Of a DNA stretch of 64,000 nucleotides, positions 27,427-35,864 are shown piece after piece (the stretch's first letter is position 1; each line of letters opens with the position of its first letter). Location: assembly GCA_015660965.1 (NCBI GenBank), contig JACTVG010000001.1, positions 62,001 to 126,000 of the forward strand, read 5' to 3'. The position numbers and the translations under genes are program-made. The notes beneath the pieces were generated by a model. It ran no database searches. It was not told the origin of the DNA and was given only the letters and a program-made list of their open reading frames with translations. This DNA is from Methanoregulaceae archaeon. GTDB lineage: Archaea; Halobacteriota; Methanomicrobia; Methanomicrobiales; Methanospirillaceae.

Positions 27427-28130
27427 TATCCGATCACTACCTGTCCTTTCTGCATTAAAAATTTCATCCAATCAGAGGATACGCCCTTCAGACCCTGGAT
27501 TCGCAGGTATTGGTTGTTTTGGTCAATTTTTACCTCAACTACTCCATTCATCAATTGTTTGATTAAAGAGATCGTTTTTTCATCAAATGATTCGTTATTT
27601 AGAAGGTAGAAACAAACGCCGTCGATTTTTTTTACCTTTGAAGTAAGGACATGAAGAAATTGGTATAATACTTCGAGTTTACGATACATGAGAAGAGTGG
27701 AAATAGAGTTCACACAAAAGCGAATTGGTGGAGGAAAAAGACCCGATTCGCCATCCGAGAACTCTCCATCGAAAATCAACTCAACCATCTTGGAGAATTT
27801 GATACCAATACCTGTCAGATCTGTAGGACTTGCGACAAACATAAGGCGGTTGGTGTCAGTAATTCCCGGTATTGAGCTTTTAGTAATTGCATCGATTATT
27901 CCGACATATCTTTTATCTATATTCATCATTTTGAAGGCTTCAACAATTTCGGAAGCACGATCGTTAGTTGAAAGAACAATTGCATATTCACCTGGAAAGG
28001 GTTTGGTCAGAGAAAAGGCAAGCTCTTCAGCAAGACTCATCGATGGTGCTAATATAAGAAAATTAGTTCCCGATTCAAACCCACCGGTAACTTGATCGAT
28101 TTGCGAAATCCCTGACTTGAAATTATACAT
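27426..28130 (-). CDS. KaiC/RecA-like protein with degenerate P-loop
   Basis: 234 residues that follow the KaiC pattern: SGISQIDQVTGGFESGTNFLILAP, then a domain with VELIFDGEFSDGESG and FCVNSISTLLMYRKLEVLYQFLHV, equivalent to the Walker B region. At the Walker A position the sequence is APSMSLAEEL, with no Gly-Lys-Thr, so ATP binding is doubtful. It couples by TAATG to the GTPase fusion, itself with a broken KaiC domain. The pair may form a hetero-oligomer in which GTP, not ATP, controls assembly. It probably begins a two-gene operon. Confidence 0.75.
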   Translation of the reverse strand: MYNFKSGISQIDQVTGGFESGTNFLILAPSMSLAEELAFSLTKPFPGEYAIVLSTNDRASEIVEAFKMMNIDKRYVGIIDAITKSSIPGITDTNRLMFVASPTDLTGIGIKFSKMVELIFDGEFSDGESGLFPPPIRFCVNSISTLLMYRKLEVLYQFLHVLTSKVKKIDGVCFYLLNNESFDEKTISLIKQLMNGVVEVKIDQNNQYLRIQGLKGVSSDWMKFLMQKGQVVIG

Positions 28131-28253
28131 CTATTGCATGATTATTTAATGAGTAAATTTATAAGGGCTCCGATAAAAAAGCCAATAAACCGAATAAATC
28201 ATGAAGGGATTAGGTTCTTTAACTTGGGTTCTTTGAAAAATAATGCGATATTT

Positions 28254-28307
28254 GGCTCTGTTGAAATCCTCAACAATAATCCGTATTGACATAGGTTCTA
28301 CAGAGCC
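28254..28307. repeat. Imperfect inverted repeat GGCTCTGT-GAA, possible transposon-end remnant
   Basis: GGCTCTGTTGAAATCCT at the left and, reading the other strand from the right, GGCTCTGTAGAACCTATG match at 11 of the first 12 bases, with about 30 bases between. The ends look like insertion-sequence termini brought together, or a short MITE; no transposase remains. It lies between the KaiC-like operon and the next gene, and could also simply form a hairpin. Confidence 0.4.
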
Positions 28308-28368
28308 CAATATTTATACTAAAAAAGAGCGATGAATCATCAAACCTATTTAGTGGCAATAGGCAATA

Positions 28369-29007
28369 GTGAAAACAATGATTTACTGGGTCTATGAACG
28401 AATGCTTAGACGCCAGATATCGGTCCTTCCAGGGCATATCTGTATCATGATCAGTGGACAGGATATGTTAGACGCTCCGGAAAAACTCATGTTTGTAACT
28501 GAGTGGTGTATTGAGATTTCTACGGAGGTCTCAAAACGAATAATGTCTGAGCATAACACAATTAGAAGTCTCACCTTCCATATTAGCACACCGGAACCTC
28601 ATCACATTGAGCGATGTATTTTTTCAGTTCGTTCGATAGGTAAAATTGCTCATTTAACTCTTCATAATCAAAATACAGAGGAAATTTATGGAAATGGTTT
28701 CGAAGTCGTTGTGGCCATTGGCAAGAGTGGACGAGAAGAGATTACAGCAAGTATTCGCAAGATGGCACAAGACAGAGTTCCACCAGAACAAGTTGATGAA
28801 AAATTACTTGAGTCTTATCTGACATTCAAATATGCCCCGGATATTGTAATTAAGAGTGGGGGGGATCACTTGACAGATTTTCTTATATGGCAGTCAGTGT
28901 ACGCCGAGCTTTTCTTTTCAGATATAAACTGGCAATACTTCCGGAAAGTGGATTTTCTTCGCATTCTGCGAGATTATCAGGCAAGGGTCAGACGGTTTGG
29001 GAAATAA
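28369..29007 (+). CDS. Non-catalytic cis-prenyltransferase homologue (NgBR-like partner subunit)
   Basis: 212 residues, related to the cis-prenyltransferase encoded at 29.8-30.6 kb. The start YWVYERMLRRQISVLPGHICIMISG aligns with the catalytic opening of that enzyme, but the essential Asp of the DGNRR motif is Ser29, and the NRR is replaced, so it cannot be an active synthase alone. The C-terminus keeps the family end: TDFLIWQSVYAELFFSDINW and the RxG motif in RVRRFGK. Loss of the Asp with retention of RxG is the hallmark of NgBR/Nus1-type subunits. GTG 28369 has an AGG before it; ATG 28378 is an alternative. Confidence 0.8.
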   Translation: MKTMIYWVYERMLRRQISVLPGHICIMISGQDMLDAPEKLMFVTEWCIEISTEVSKRIMSEHNTIRSLTFHISTPEPHHIERCIFSVRSIGKIAHLTLHNQNTEEIYGNGFEVVVAIGKSGREEITASIRKMAQDRVPPEQVDEKLLESYLTFKYAPDIVIKSGGDHLTDFLIWQSVYAELFFSDINWQYFRKVDFLRILRDYQARVRRFGK

Positions 29008-29010
29008 TAG

Positions 29011-29721
29011 TTACCGAATTTTTACATTAATCCAACAAGTCGTACCGTCAACCGAACCATCGTGCATTACAAACTGGTTTTTAAGAGTAACGCCAAACGA
29101 TTTTTTGTCAGGAATGGATTTTATTGATTGTGTTCTACACCATCGAATAAAGAGTTGGTACATATCATCCTTGGCAATCATATTTTCACCACTATCACCG
29201 ATGTCAGTTCGTAAAAGTTTTGTGGTTACAAAGCGTTTGATCGCATTCTCCGTGCCCTTTCTCTCTTTAGTATTTTTTTTTGTTTTTTCTGTTGTCCGAT
29301 GAATAACTGGCTTTTCAGACATGTGTGGTTTGTTTGTATCTGGATGGGGTTTCAGTGAACTGCCTATTGGTGTAGATTCTTTTGGAATGTGTCTATGAGA
29401 ATGCTCTTTTTTCAGTTTTAATACTTGTATCGGAGTTGTAGGATCGTCTGCGTTTATAACTGGAGGTAGTCCTATTTTCCCCGATCCAAATAATGAATTT
29501 TGATGAATCACTTTCGATTCTGGTGCGATTATGACAGGTTCTGCAATTGCCTCTTCTGGAATTTGCTGTTGATTAAAATCAATCCCTACGAGATCAGCAA
29601 GGGTACGGTTGCACTCATTGCTGATATTCAATCCACGTTCTTGTGCCGCGGCAAAGATATCGGAACGTAATAGCACTGATGTATGGCGCCACTGCACACC
29701 CCCTTGTTTTTGAGAGGTCAT
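29011..29721 (-). CDS. CcdA-like N-terminus fused to a C-terminal winged-helix-type domain
   Basis: 236 residues. Residues 10-50 (TSVLLRSDIFAAAQERGLNISNECNRTLADLVG) are like CcdA antitoxins and ribbon-helix-helix regulators. A long low-complexity middle rich in Pro, Lys, His and Ser follows. Residues about 160-236 (DMYQLFIRWCRTQSIKSIP; KKSFGVTLKNQF) resemble the winged helix of D5-type primases. No CcdB toxin is adjacent. It is possibly a DNA-binding protein of Methanomicrobiales with unknown job; it lies between the two cis-prenyltransferase genes, convergent with the first by three bases. Confidence 0.7.
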   Translation of the reverse strand: MTSQKQGGVQWRHTSVLLRSDIFAAAQERGLNISNECNRTLADLVGIDFNQQQIPEEAIAEPVIIAPESKVIHQNSLFGSGKIGLPPVINADDPTTPIQVLKLKKEHSHRHIPKESTPIGSSLKPHPDTNKPHMSEKPVIHRTTEKTKKNTKERKGTENAIKRFVTTKLLRTDIGDSGENMIAKDDMYQLFIRWCRTQSIKSIPDKKSFGVTLKNQFVMHDGSVDGTTCWINVKIR

Positions 29722-29802
29722 AATATCCTTATCTTCTATTCTTTTGCCGAATAAGATATAGTCGACGGTATGCGTTGTGAATGTGGTAAAGGTGAAAGTT
29801 AC

Positions 29803-30567
29803 TTACTGTCTTGATCGCACTCTCTGATCATAGACTCGAATAGCACGTAAAAGGTCAATTTTGCGAAAGAGTGGCCAGTAAGGGGCACAGAAATAAACTG
29901 CGGATTCATGACCATTCGCAAGCCATGGTAAGAAATTTGAAGTGCGGTACTCGTTTCCAGTTCGGATAATTAGATCAACAGGAGGCAGTCCTTTTCCGCC
30001 ATGAAGATAAAATTCGACCATCTGCAAATCAATAGCATCAAGTGGAATTTCTCCATTTCGTACAGATGTGAGAATATCGCGGGCAGCGAGAACGATCTCA
30101 TTTCGTCCTCCGTAAGCAAGGGCGATGTTCAGAAAAAAACCATTGTTTGTCTTTGTTGCTTCTTCTGCTGCAACAACTGCTGAAAGAAGGTCTGGTGGAA
30201 GAAGTGAACGGTCGCCAACCATCTGAACCTTTATTTTGTATTTATGTACGCGTTCATCCGTGAGAATTTGCAAAAACTTTTCCTTAAAAAGGGCAAAAAG
30301 CTGATCTACTTCCTTTTGATCGCGTCCGAAGTTCTCAGTTGAAAAAGAGTAGAGGGTAATGTGTTGTATACCAAGCTCATGAACCCAGTCAAGCATCTCC
30401 TCAGTCTTATCCGCACCAGCACGATGCCCTTGAACTGTATCGATACCAAGTGCCTGTGCAAATCGTCGATTTCCATCTTGAATAATTGCAATGTGATTGG
30501 GGATGTTGCGACATTGCATTTGAAGGTAATGTTCGTAGAATGGTTCGACAAATCGTTCTTTGATCAT
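29803..30567 (-). CDS. uppS: Cis-prenyltransferase (undecaprenyl-diphosphate-synthase family), catalytic subunit
   Basis: 254-residue enzyme that makes the long polyprenyl diphosphate used as sugar carrier in N-glycan assembly. The catalytic Asp31 lies in HIAIIQDGNRRF, followed by GHRAGADKTEE, TLYSFSTENF and a variant RTGNEYRTSNFLPW. It ends in RVYDQRVRSRQ and has no RxG motif, unlike homodimeric bacterial UppS. The missing motif is present in the neighbouring non-catalytic homologue, which suggests a heteromer. It overlaps the radical SAM gene upstream by four bases (ATGA), so both are co-expressed. Confidence 0.92.
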   Translation of the reverse strand: MIKERFVEPFYEHYLQMQCRNIPNHIAIIQDGNRRFAQALGIDTVQGHRAGADKTEEMLDWVHELGIQHITLYSFSTENFGRDQKEVDQLFALFKEKFLQILTDERVHKYKIKVQMVGDRSLLPPDLLSAVVAAEEATKTNNGFFLNIALAYGGRNEIVLAARDILTSVRNGEIPLDAIDLQMVEFYLHGGKGLPPVDLIIRTGNEYRTSNFLPWLANGHESAVYFCAPYWPLFRKIDLLRAIRVYDQRVRSRQ

Positions 30568-31556
30568 AGTGGAGTCACCTCTACGATTATTCCTTCATTG
30601 GGATACCGTTCAATGACAGTTTTTTTTCCCGGAATTTTATCCGGAGCCTCTGCAAGTAACCACCACGCTGTTTCGATATGATCACCACATATGGAATATC
30701 CATCTTTTCCTAGTTCCTTAAAACATAACTCAGCACAAGCTTCTGATGTTCCAGCCTCCGGTTCAAGAACACCGTACACTATAGTTCCGTCATCAGTAAT
30801 CTCATCGAAAGGACGTGCAGTATTTTTCGCGATGCGTTTAAGTCGCTCCCGTAATTGCACCGAATCTTTGAATGACGATGAGCACCAATGGACTTTTTCA
30901 TTGAGGCAAAGTTTTTCCGCCCATTTTCGAGTTCCTTTAACTGCATTGTGAAAACTGTCATCAAGCTCAAATCCTCGCCTCCGCATCTCATCAGCATTAG
31001 TCTCTCCCCATTCAAGTTCATTGATGTTCAGAAAGTCCAGGTACGGGAGTGCGGGAATGAGCAGTTCGAGCCCGGGCAATGCGGGGACTTCGATACCGAT
31101 GTCAAAACCTATCGCTTTTGCATGCTGTGCCGAACGGATAAAATCCGATTCGAGGATATTTTCCCAACACTCATGGGATGGGTGGAGTCGGATCTCATCA
31201 ACACATCCTTTTAGTGCAAGAAGCTCTTCGTAAGTTGGAGCCTTCGCCGTGTATAAATGGATCTGATGATTTTTTCCAAATCGATTTTTTAACATTTTAC
31301 AATATTCAATAACACGATCAATGCATAGCAGGGGTTCACCACCTGTGATACCCGTTCCAAGTGCACTCATTGTCTCAGCTTCGTCAATAATCTGAGATGA
31401 GTATTCGATCTTCCGCTCGTTCGCAAAAACTACATCTTTCCCCCTCCGATTGGATGAGAGGGGGCAGTACCAGCACGAACGATGGCAGCGTCCCGTAACA
31501 AAGAGCACCATCTTCGCTCCTTTATAGCAAAGATTACAACCTTGTGAAAGTATCAT
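30564..31556 (-). CDS. Radical SAM protein coupled to cis-prenyltransferase
   Basis: 330 residues with the radical SAM cysteines C24, C28 and C31 in RCHRSCWYC and GITGGEPLL; an extra pair C7/C10 (CNLCYKG) precedes. The overall pattern is close to pyruvate-formate-lyase-activating-type archaeal radical SAM proteins. Cysteines in the C-terminal part (SEACAELCFKEL; YSICGDHIE) may ligate a second cluster. ATGA overlap with uppS shows an operon; whether the enzyme modifies a lipid or protein is unknown. Confidence 0.88.
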   Translation of the reverse strand: MILSQGCNLCYKGAKMVLFVTGRCHRSCWYCPLSSNRRGKDVVFANERKIEYSSQIIDEAETMSALGTGITGGEPLLCIDRVIEYCKMLKNRFGKNHQIHLYTAKAPTYEELLALKGCVDEIRLHPSHECWENILESDFIRSAQHAKAIGFDIGIEVPALPGLELLIPALPYLDFLNINELEWGETNADEMRRRGFELDDSFHNAVKGTRKWAEKLCLNEKVHWCSSSFKDSVQLRERLKRIAKNTARPFDEITDDGTIVYGVLEPEAGTSEACAELCFKELGKDGYSICGDHIETAWWLLAEAPDKIPGKKTVIERYPNEGIIVEVTPL

Positions 31557-31754
31557 AGAATCCGTGGATATGCAGAAACGCTTTCTATTAGTATTGTCTA
31601 TTTTGAGCGTTATGAATTCAAAATGCTTGTTGAAATGGCACGGATAATATCAAACTATTGTGCGAAACCGGCACTTTTGGTTATTCTCTGATCGTTCTCT
31701 CCCGTATATTCAACTGTTTCTGGGAGCGTTTTTATAATTTTTTCTTCCTTTTCC

Positions 31755-31766
31755 TTTTTAAATAGA
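31755..31766 (+). promoter_or_regulatory. Likely archaeal TATA box for the surface-protein genes
   Basis: The sequence CTTTTTAAATAG lies about 60 bases before the first pilin-like gene, in an AT-rich region without coding. It fits the archaeal box A consensus. Confidence 0.4.
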
Positions 31767-31822
31767 GAATTATTTTACCAATTATTATCATATGACGAAA
31801 CAAAGAAATCGATAATAATTGA

Positions 31823-33262
31823 ATGGCTCCGGAACCAGCTATGAGATCTGCCCGCTGCGAAAACGCACTGTCTGAGGTAATCGGGTTTATCCTTATCCTT
31901 GTCGTTGTCATGACTGCCTTCTCACTTTACCTCACGTATTCTGTTCCGATGCAGGGGCGTGAGAACGAGATCCTCCACATGAACGATGTCCGAGATCAGT
32001 TCGTTACGTACAAGATTGGTGTTGATGCGCTCTGGACGAACAGTCAGATCGGTACCGCGATGAGCACTTCCTTTGATCTCGGTACCGGTGGAGCATCAAC
32101 GCAGGGGGGTGGTTTCTCAATCATCCCGGTCATGAACCCGGTTCCGTCAAGCGGGACGCTCGCGCTTAACCAACGGCAGGAAGTTCTTACGGTACAATCG
32201 CTGGGACTGATAGGTAATGGGAATGTTATATCAAACCAGATACTTGTGCCTGGATCGCTTTCTTTCAATGCCACGCCGCAGCAGTTCATAGTCAACATCT
32301 CGGATACCACGCCTTCGGATTACAGTTCAGGAAAACGTTCAGTCCTTGTCCAAGGGCAGAATTGGTCCGTGAATGTGACGGTGAATCCGAGAACTACGTA
32401 TTATAATTATTCCACGGGTTGTCAACCCGCGTCGTGCACTTATGCTGATGGCACACGATACACGGGTACTGATATCACGATCGATATTTATAAAAATGGA
32501 GTGATGACCCTCCAGGATTACACGGTATATAACAATATCCAGCCGCAGAGTAATGTGCCCAATTACACTCTGAACCTAGTTGATGATGTGTATGGTCTGA
32601 ACAATTATTTGAAGAGTCAGCAATACCCGATGAATATAACATTTTCCAAATACGGCACACTTATTTCCGGCTACGGTATTGTGACAATTGCTGACGAATA
32701 TAACCAGCAAGCGGTTCAATCTGTCACTCTTGGTGCACTCCAATACTCCGCGAGCAACAATTACTGGATTCCGCAGACATATTATTACCAGAATGGGGGT
32801 ATATTTCTCGAGCAGGATAATAGCACATACAAACTACCTCCCACGATTACATTCTCCTATGACAAAAGCACCGGCATCATTGGGGTTAAAATCATTGAGT
32901 TGCCCTTCCTGCAGACCAATTCCGGGAGCCTAGGCGGTAACAGCCCGGCCCAGGTCAAAACTCAGGTGACCAGTATCCAGAACCTCCCTTACTCCCAGAC
33001 ATACGCCAATACCAAATGGATCAACCTGAGCATTACTTCCAATGACAGCAGCGCGGTAGACGTATGGTACCGGTACTTCAACGATGCCATCAATCTCACT
33101 GCGGGAGTCCCCATTAATACTGCGTATCCGTATTACTATTCGGGGCTTTCAGGATCCCAGGCATTCCTCAGGATCAACGGCACTGGAACATCAGAAAATC
33201 AATATGATGTGCATGTTGAGGGTTTGCTAGCAAACCTGAGTGCAACGGTTCAAGGCGGGTAA
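31823..33262 (+). CDS. Large surface protein with archaeal type IV pilin-like N-terminus
   Basis: 479 residues. The N-terminus has a class III-type signal (SARCENALSEVIG followed by a 20-residue hydrophobic run FILILVVVMTAFSLYL), as in archaeal pilins cut before the hydrophobic stretch. The rest is a Ser/Thr/Asn-rich extracellular domain with many NxS/T sites and no catalytic motif. ATG 31823 or 31841. It shares direction with, and lies two bases before, the 805-residue protein. It could be a pilin-like membrane-anchored adhesin. The first 300 bases are much more G+C rich than adjacent genes. Confidence 0.8.
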   Translation: MAPEPAMRSARCENALSEVIGFILILVVVMTAFSLYLTYSVPMQGRENEILHMNDVRDQFVTYKIGVDALWTNSQIGTAMSTSFDLGTGGASTQGGGFSIIPVMNPVPSSGTLALNQRQEVLTVQSLGLIGNGNVISNQILVPGSLSFNATPQQFIVNISDTTPSDYSSGKRSVLVQGQNWSVNVTVNPRTTYYNYSTGCQPASCTYADGTRYTGTDITIDIYKNGVMTLQDYTVYNNIQPQSNVPNYTLNLVDDVYGLNNYLKSQQYPMNITFSKYGTLISGYGIVTIADEYNQQAVQSVTLGALQYSASNNYWIPQTYYYQNGGIFLEQDNSTYKLPPTITFSYDKSTGIIGVKIIELPFLQTNSGSLGGNSPAQVKTQVTSIQNLPYSQTYANTKWINLSITSNDSSAVDVWYRYFNDAINLTAGVPINTAYPYYYSGLSGSQAFLRINGTGTSENQYDVHVEGLLANLSATVQGG

Positions 33263-33264
33263 GG

Positions 33265-35682
33265 ATGAAATTCTCCGAGAAGGAGAACAATGATGCATCT
33301 TTCGGTATATTCTCCAACGCTTCCTGTGGGCATTGTGCTGTATCAGAGGTCATAGGGTCGCTTCTATTGATCAGTATCGTGGTCGCGGCAGTCTCTATTA
33401 TTGGAGTTGTACTTTGGTCGCAGCCACTCCCTCATAAATTGCCCTCTTTGTCTGCTATCATTACTAACCAGAGCTGCACGGTATTTATGAAACATGATGG
33501 CGGAGACATGCTGGAACAGCAGTCGTTTAAGATCCTTGTGGATGGCACTGATCAGACTGCCAACTTTACGAAGAATGGTAACCCGGTGTGGACAACATGG
33601 GGTATTGGGGATACGCTGGTCTATACTCCTTCCACATGCAGCGCGATGCCGGGCAGAGTTGATATTGTCTTCAATGACGGCACCAGTTCGTTTGTTATTA
33701 TCTCTGCGTTCTTCGGTTCGTTTTCGTCTTCAGCACCAACAGTAACCACGACAACAACTCTAGTCCCGCCACCAGCTGGAAATTTTACCGGAAATCCACT
33801 GACAGGCCCTGCGCCGCTTACGGTTGTATTCACAGATACTTCGACCAACTCTCCAACTTCATGGAACTGGACATTTGGGGATATCGGAGCTGGGAATACA
33901 TCTACGGTACAGAATCCATCTCACACGTATACAGTAGCTGGAACGTATTCGGTGAACCTTACCGTTGCCAATGCGGGAGGCAGCAATACTTTGATCAAAA
34001 CAAATTACATAACGGTGGCACAACCGGTACCAGCACCTGTTGCTAATTTTGCTGGTACGCCAACTGCAGGCCCTGCGCCGCTTACGGTTGTATTCACAGA
34101 TACTTCGACCAACTCTCCAACTTCATGGAGCTGGACATTTGGGGATATCGGAGCTGGGAATACATCTACGGTACAGAATCCATCTCACACGTATACAGTA
34201 GCTGGAACGTATTCGGTGACACTAACAGCATCTAATGCCGGTGGAAGCAACACTACTATCAAGACAGATTATATCAATGTACCGATTCCAGGATGTCTCA
34301 GTGACAACTTCAACGGAAACGGTATTTGGTCTGGGTGGACATTGATTGGAGGCACTTGGAGTGAATCGAGCGGTGTGCTTGCACAGACTTCTTCAGCTAA
34401 TGGAGATCCCAAGAAGGCGATACTCAGCAATGCCGGATTGTTCAACAATCAGGATTATGAAATAACTGTCAAGGTCAGGATTGATTCATGGGTTGATGGG
34501 GATTATGCCCGTGGCGGAGTAAGCCTGTTTAGCAATACAGGTGATGGGAATGGCTACAACCTTGTATTCCATAATGACCACAACACCGTCCAATGGCTTG
34601 ATGACCACGTGGCTTGGGGACCAAGCTACACATTCAGTTGGAACACCGGAACTTGGTACTGGTTCAAGATGAAATCGGAAAGTGGAACGTTATATGGTAA
34701 GGTATGGCAGGACGGAAGTTCGGAGCCTGCTATCTGGTCGTATACTTGGGTACGGAGCGGACGGACAGGATATCCAGCTCTGAACGGGGGTTCATCTAAT
34801 GGGGGGTCTTCTTCAACAGTTTCATTTGATGATGTTACCGTATGCTCCCCCCCCATCCCACCGGTTGCAGATTTCATTGGAACACCCACCTCTGGGTCAC
34901 CTCCGCTTTCGGTATCATTTACGGACGCTTCAACTGGTTCCCCGACTTCATGGAGCTGGACATTTGGGGATATCGGAGCTGGGAACACATCGACATTACA
35001 GAATCCAGTACATAGCTACATAACTAATGGCAATTACAATGTTACACTCCTAGCGACGAACATATTTGGGAGCAATTTTGTCCGTAAGGATAATTATATT
35101 GTCGTGAATTCCTCGTTAGTGTGCTTCAGTGACAACTTCTACAATAATAGCATTGGGCCTGCATGGACATTGATTGGGGGCACGTGGAGTGAATCGGGCG
35201 GTATGGTAGCGCAGACATCTTCTGCCAATGGAGATCCAAGGAAGGCGATAATAAGTAATGCTGGGTTGATCAACAACCAGAATTATATTATCACTGCTAA
35301 GGTCAGGATTGATTCATGGGTTGATGGGGATTATGCCCGTGGCGGAGTGAGCCTGTTCAGCAATACCGGTGATGGGTATGGCTACAACCTATTATTCCAT
35401 AATGACCACAACACCGTCCAATGGCTTGACGACTGGGTAGCTTGGGGACCAAGCTACACATTCAGTTGGAATACCGGAACCTGGTACTGGTTCAAGATAG
35501 AATCGCAAAGTGGAACTCTGTATGGCAAGGTATGGCAGGACGGAAGTTCGGAGCCTGCTACCTGGTCGTATACTTGGGTACGGAGCGGACGGACAGGATA
35601 TCCGGCTCTGAACGGGGGTTCATCTAATGGGGGATCTTCTTCAACAGTTTCGTTTGCGAATGTAACGGTTTGTCCAAACTGA
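33265..35682 (+). CDS. Pilin-anchored multi-domain surface protein (3 PKD, 2 lectin-like domains)
   Basis: 805 residues. A pilin-type N-terminus (AVSEVIGSLLLISIVVAAVS), a domain of about 110 residues with HDGGDMLEQQSFKILVDGT, a Thr-rich linker, PKD1 (about 175-250) and PKD2 (260-340), a concanavalin-like domain (345-530), PKD3 (535-615) and a second concanavalin-like domain (615-805). The two lectin-like domains share long stretches (VRIDSWVDGDYARGGVSLF; ALNGGSSNGGSSSTVSF). It is surely secreted and cell-bound, and probably binds glycans or neighbouring cells. Its first domain is shared with the 722-residue protein two genes on. Confidence 0.88.
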   Translation: MKFSEKENNDASFGIFSNASCGHCAVSEVIGSLLLISIVVAAVSIIGVVLWSQPLPHKLPSLSAIITNQSCTVFMKHDGGDMLEQQSFKILVDGTDQTANFTKNGNPVWTTWGIGDTLVYTPSTCSAMPGRVDIVFNDGTSSFVIISAFFGSFSSSAPTVTTTTTLVPPPAGNFTGNPLTGPAPLTVVFTDTSTNSPTSWNWTFGDIGAGNTSTVQNPSHTYTVAGTYSVNLTVANAGGSNTLIKTNYITVAQPVPAPVANFAGTPTAGPAPLTVVFTDTSTNSPTSWSWTFGDIGAGNTSTVQNPSHTYTVAGTYSVTLTASNAGGSNTTIKTDYINVPIPGCLSDNFNGNGIWSGWTLIGGTWSESSGVLAQTSSANGDPKKAILSNAGLFNNQDYEITVKVRIDSWVDGDYARGGVSLFSNTGDGNGYNLVFHNDHNTVQWLDDHVAWGPSYTFSWNTGTWYWFKMKSESGTLYGKVWQDGSSEPAIWSYTWVRSGRTGYPALNGGSSNGGSSSTVSFDDVTVCSPPIPPVADFIGTPTSGSPPLSVSFTDASTGSPTSWSWTFGDIGAGNTSTLQNPVHSYITNGNYNVTLLATNIFGSNFVRKDNYIVVNSSLVCFSDNFYNNSIGPAWTLIGGTWSESGGMVAQTSSANGDPRKAIISNAGLINNQNYIITAKVRIDSWVDGDYARGGVSLFSNTGDGYGYNLLFHNDHNTVQWLDDWVAWGPSYTFSWNTGTWYWFKIESQSGTLYGKVWQDGSSEPATWSYTWVRSGRTGYPALNGGSSNGGSSSTVSFANVTVCPN
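33808..34220 (+). repeat. Near-identical tandem PKD repeats at DNA level
   Basis: The stretch 33808-33948 and its copy 34070-34210 differ at only a few positions over about 140 bases (for example the long shared run from CCTGCGCCGCTTACGG through GGGGATATCGGAGCTGG). Identity at synonymous sites points to recent duplication or gene conversion within the gene. Confidence 0.85.
34300..35680 (+). repeat. Duplicated PKD-plus-lectin module, second copy degenerate
   Basis: The segment 34310-34840 (lectin-like domain 1) and 35120-35665 (domain 2) are highly similar at DNA level, with long identical stretches (for example around 34470-34540 and 35300-35370, and the last 90 bases of each). The part between is the third PKD. 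A module of about 810 bases was duplicated. Confidence 0.8.
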
Positions 35683-35762
35683 TGTAAAAAATGTTGGTCA
35701 GGATCACATTAATCTCACCAAATTTTTTCCAATCGAAACTTAGATCTCACTGAGGGTTTGAG

Positions 35763-35795
35763 TTGTGCACAAAACGTTTTTTTTTTTTACTTTTT
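35763..35795 (+). terminator. Terminator after the 805-residue surface protein
   Basis: Palindrome TTGTGCACAA (35763-35772) followed by a run of 12 T (35777-35788) and a second T5, about 80-110 bases past the stop codon. A long T tract is the usual archaeal termination signal; the palindrome may be incidental. Confidence 0.6.
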
Positions 35796-35799
35796 AATT

Positions 35800-35827
35800 A
35801 GGGTTGACACCCTCAAAGGATATATGC
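35800..35827 (+). promoter_or_regulatory. Palindrome plus TATA box ahead of the TIG surface protein
   Basis: AGGGT-TGAC-ACCCT (35800-35813) is a perfect inverted repeat, directly followed by a TATA-like GGATATATGC at 35818-35827, some 40 bases before the start codon. The palindrome is at the place of an archaeal activator site or BRE-adjacent operator. Which regulator would bind is unknown. Confidence 0.4.
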
Positions 35828-35864
35828 ATGAACGCAATTAAATCTGGATAAAAGGTTTTTAGGC

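Noticed and set aside
29011-29721. A CcdAB toxin-antitoxin pair
   Set aside because: No CcdB-like ORF on either side; the neighbours are cis-prenyltransferase genes.
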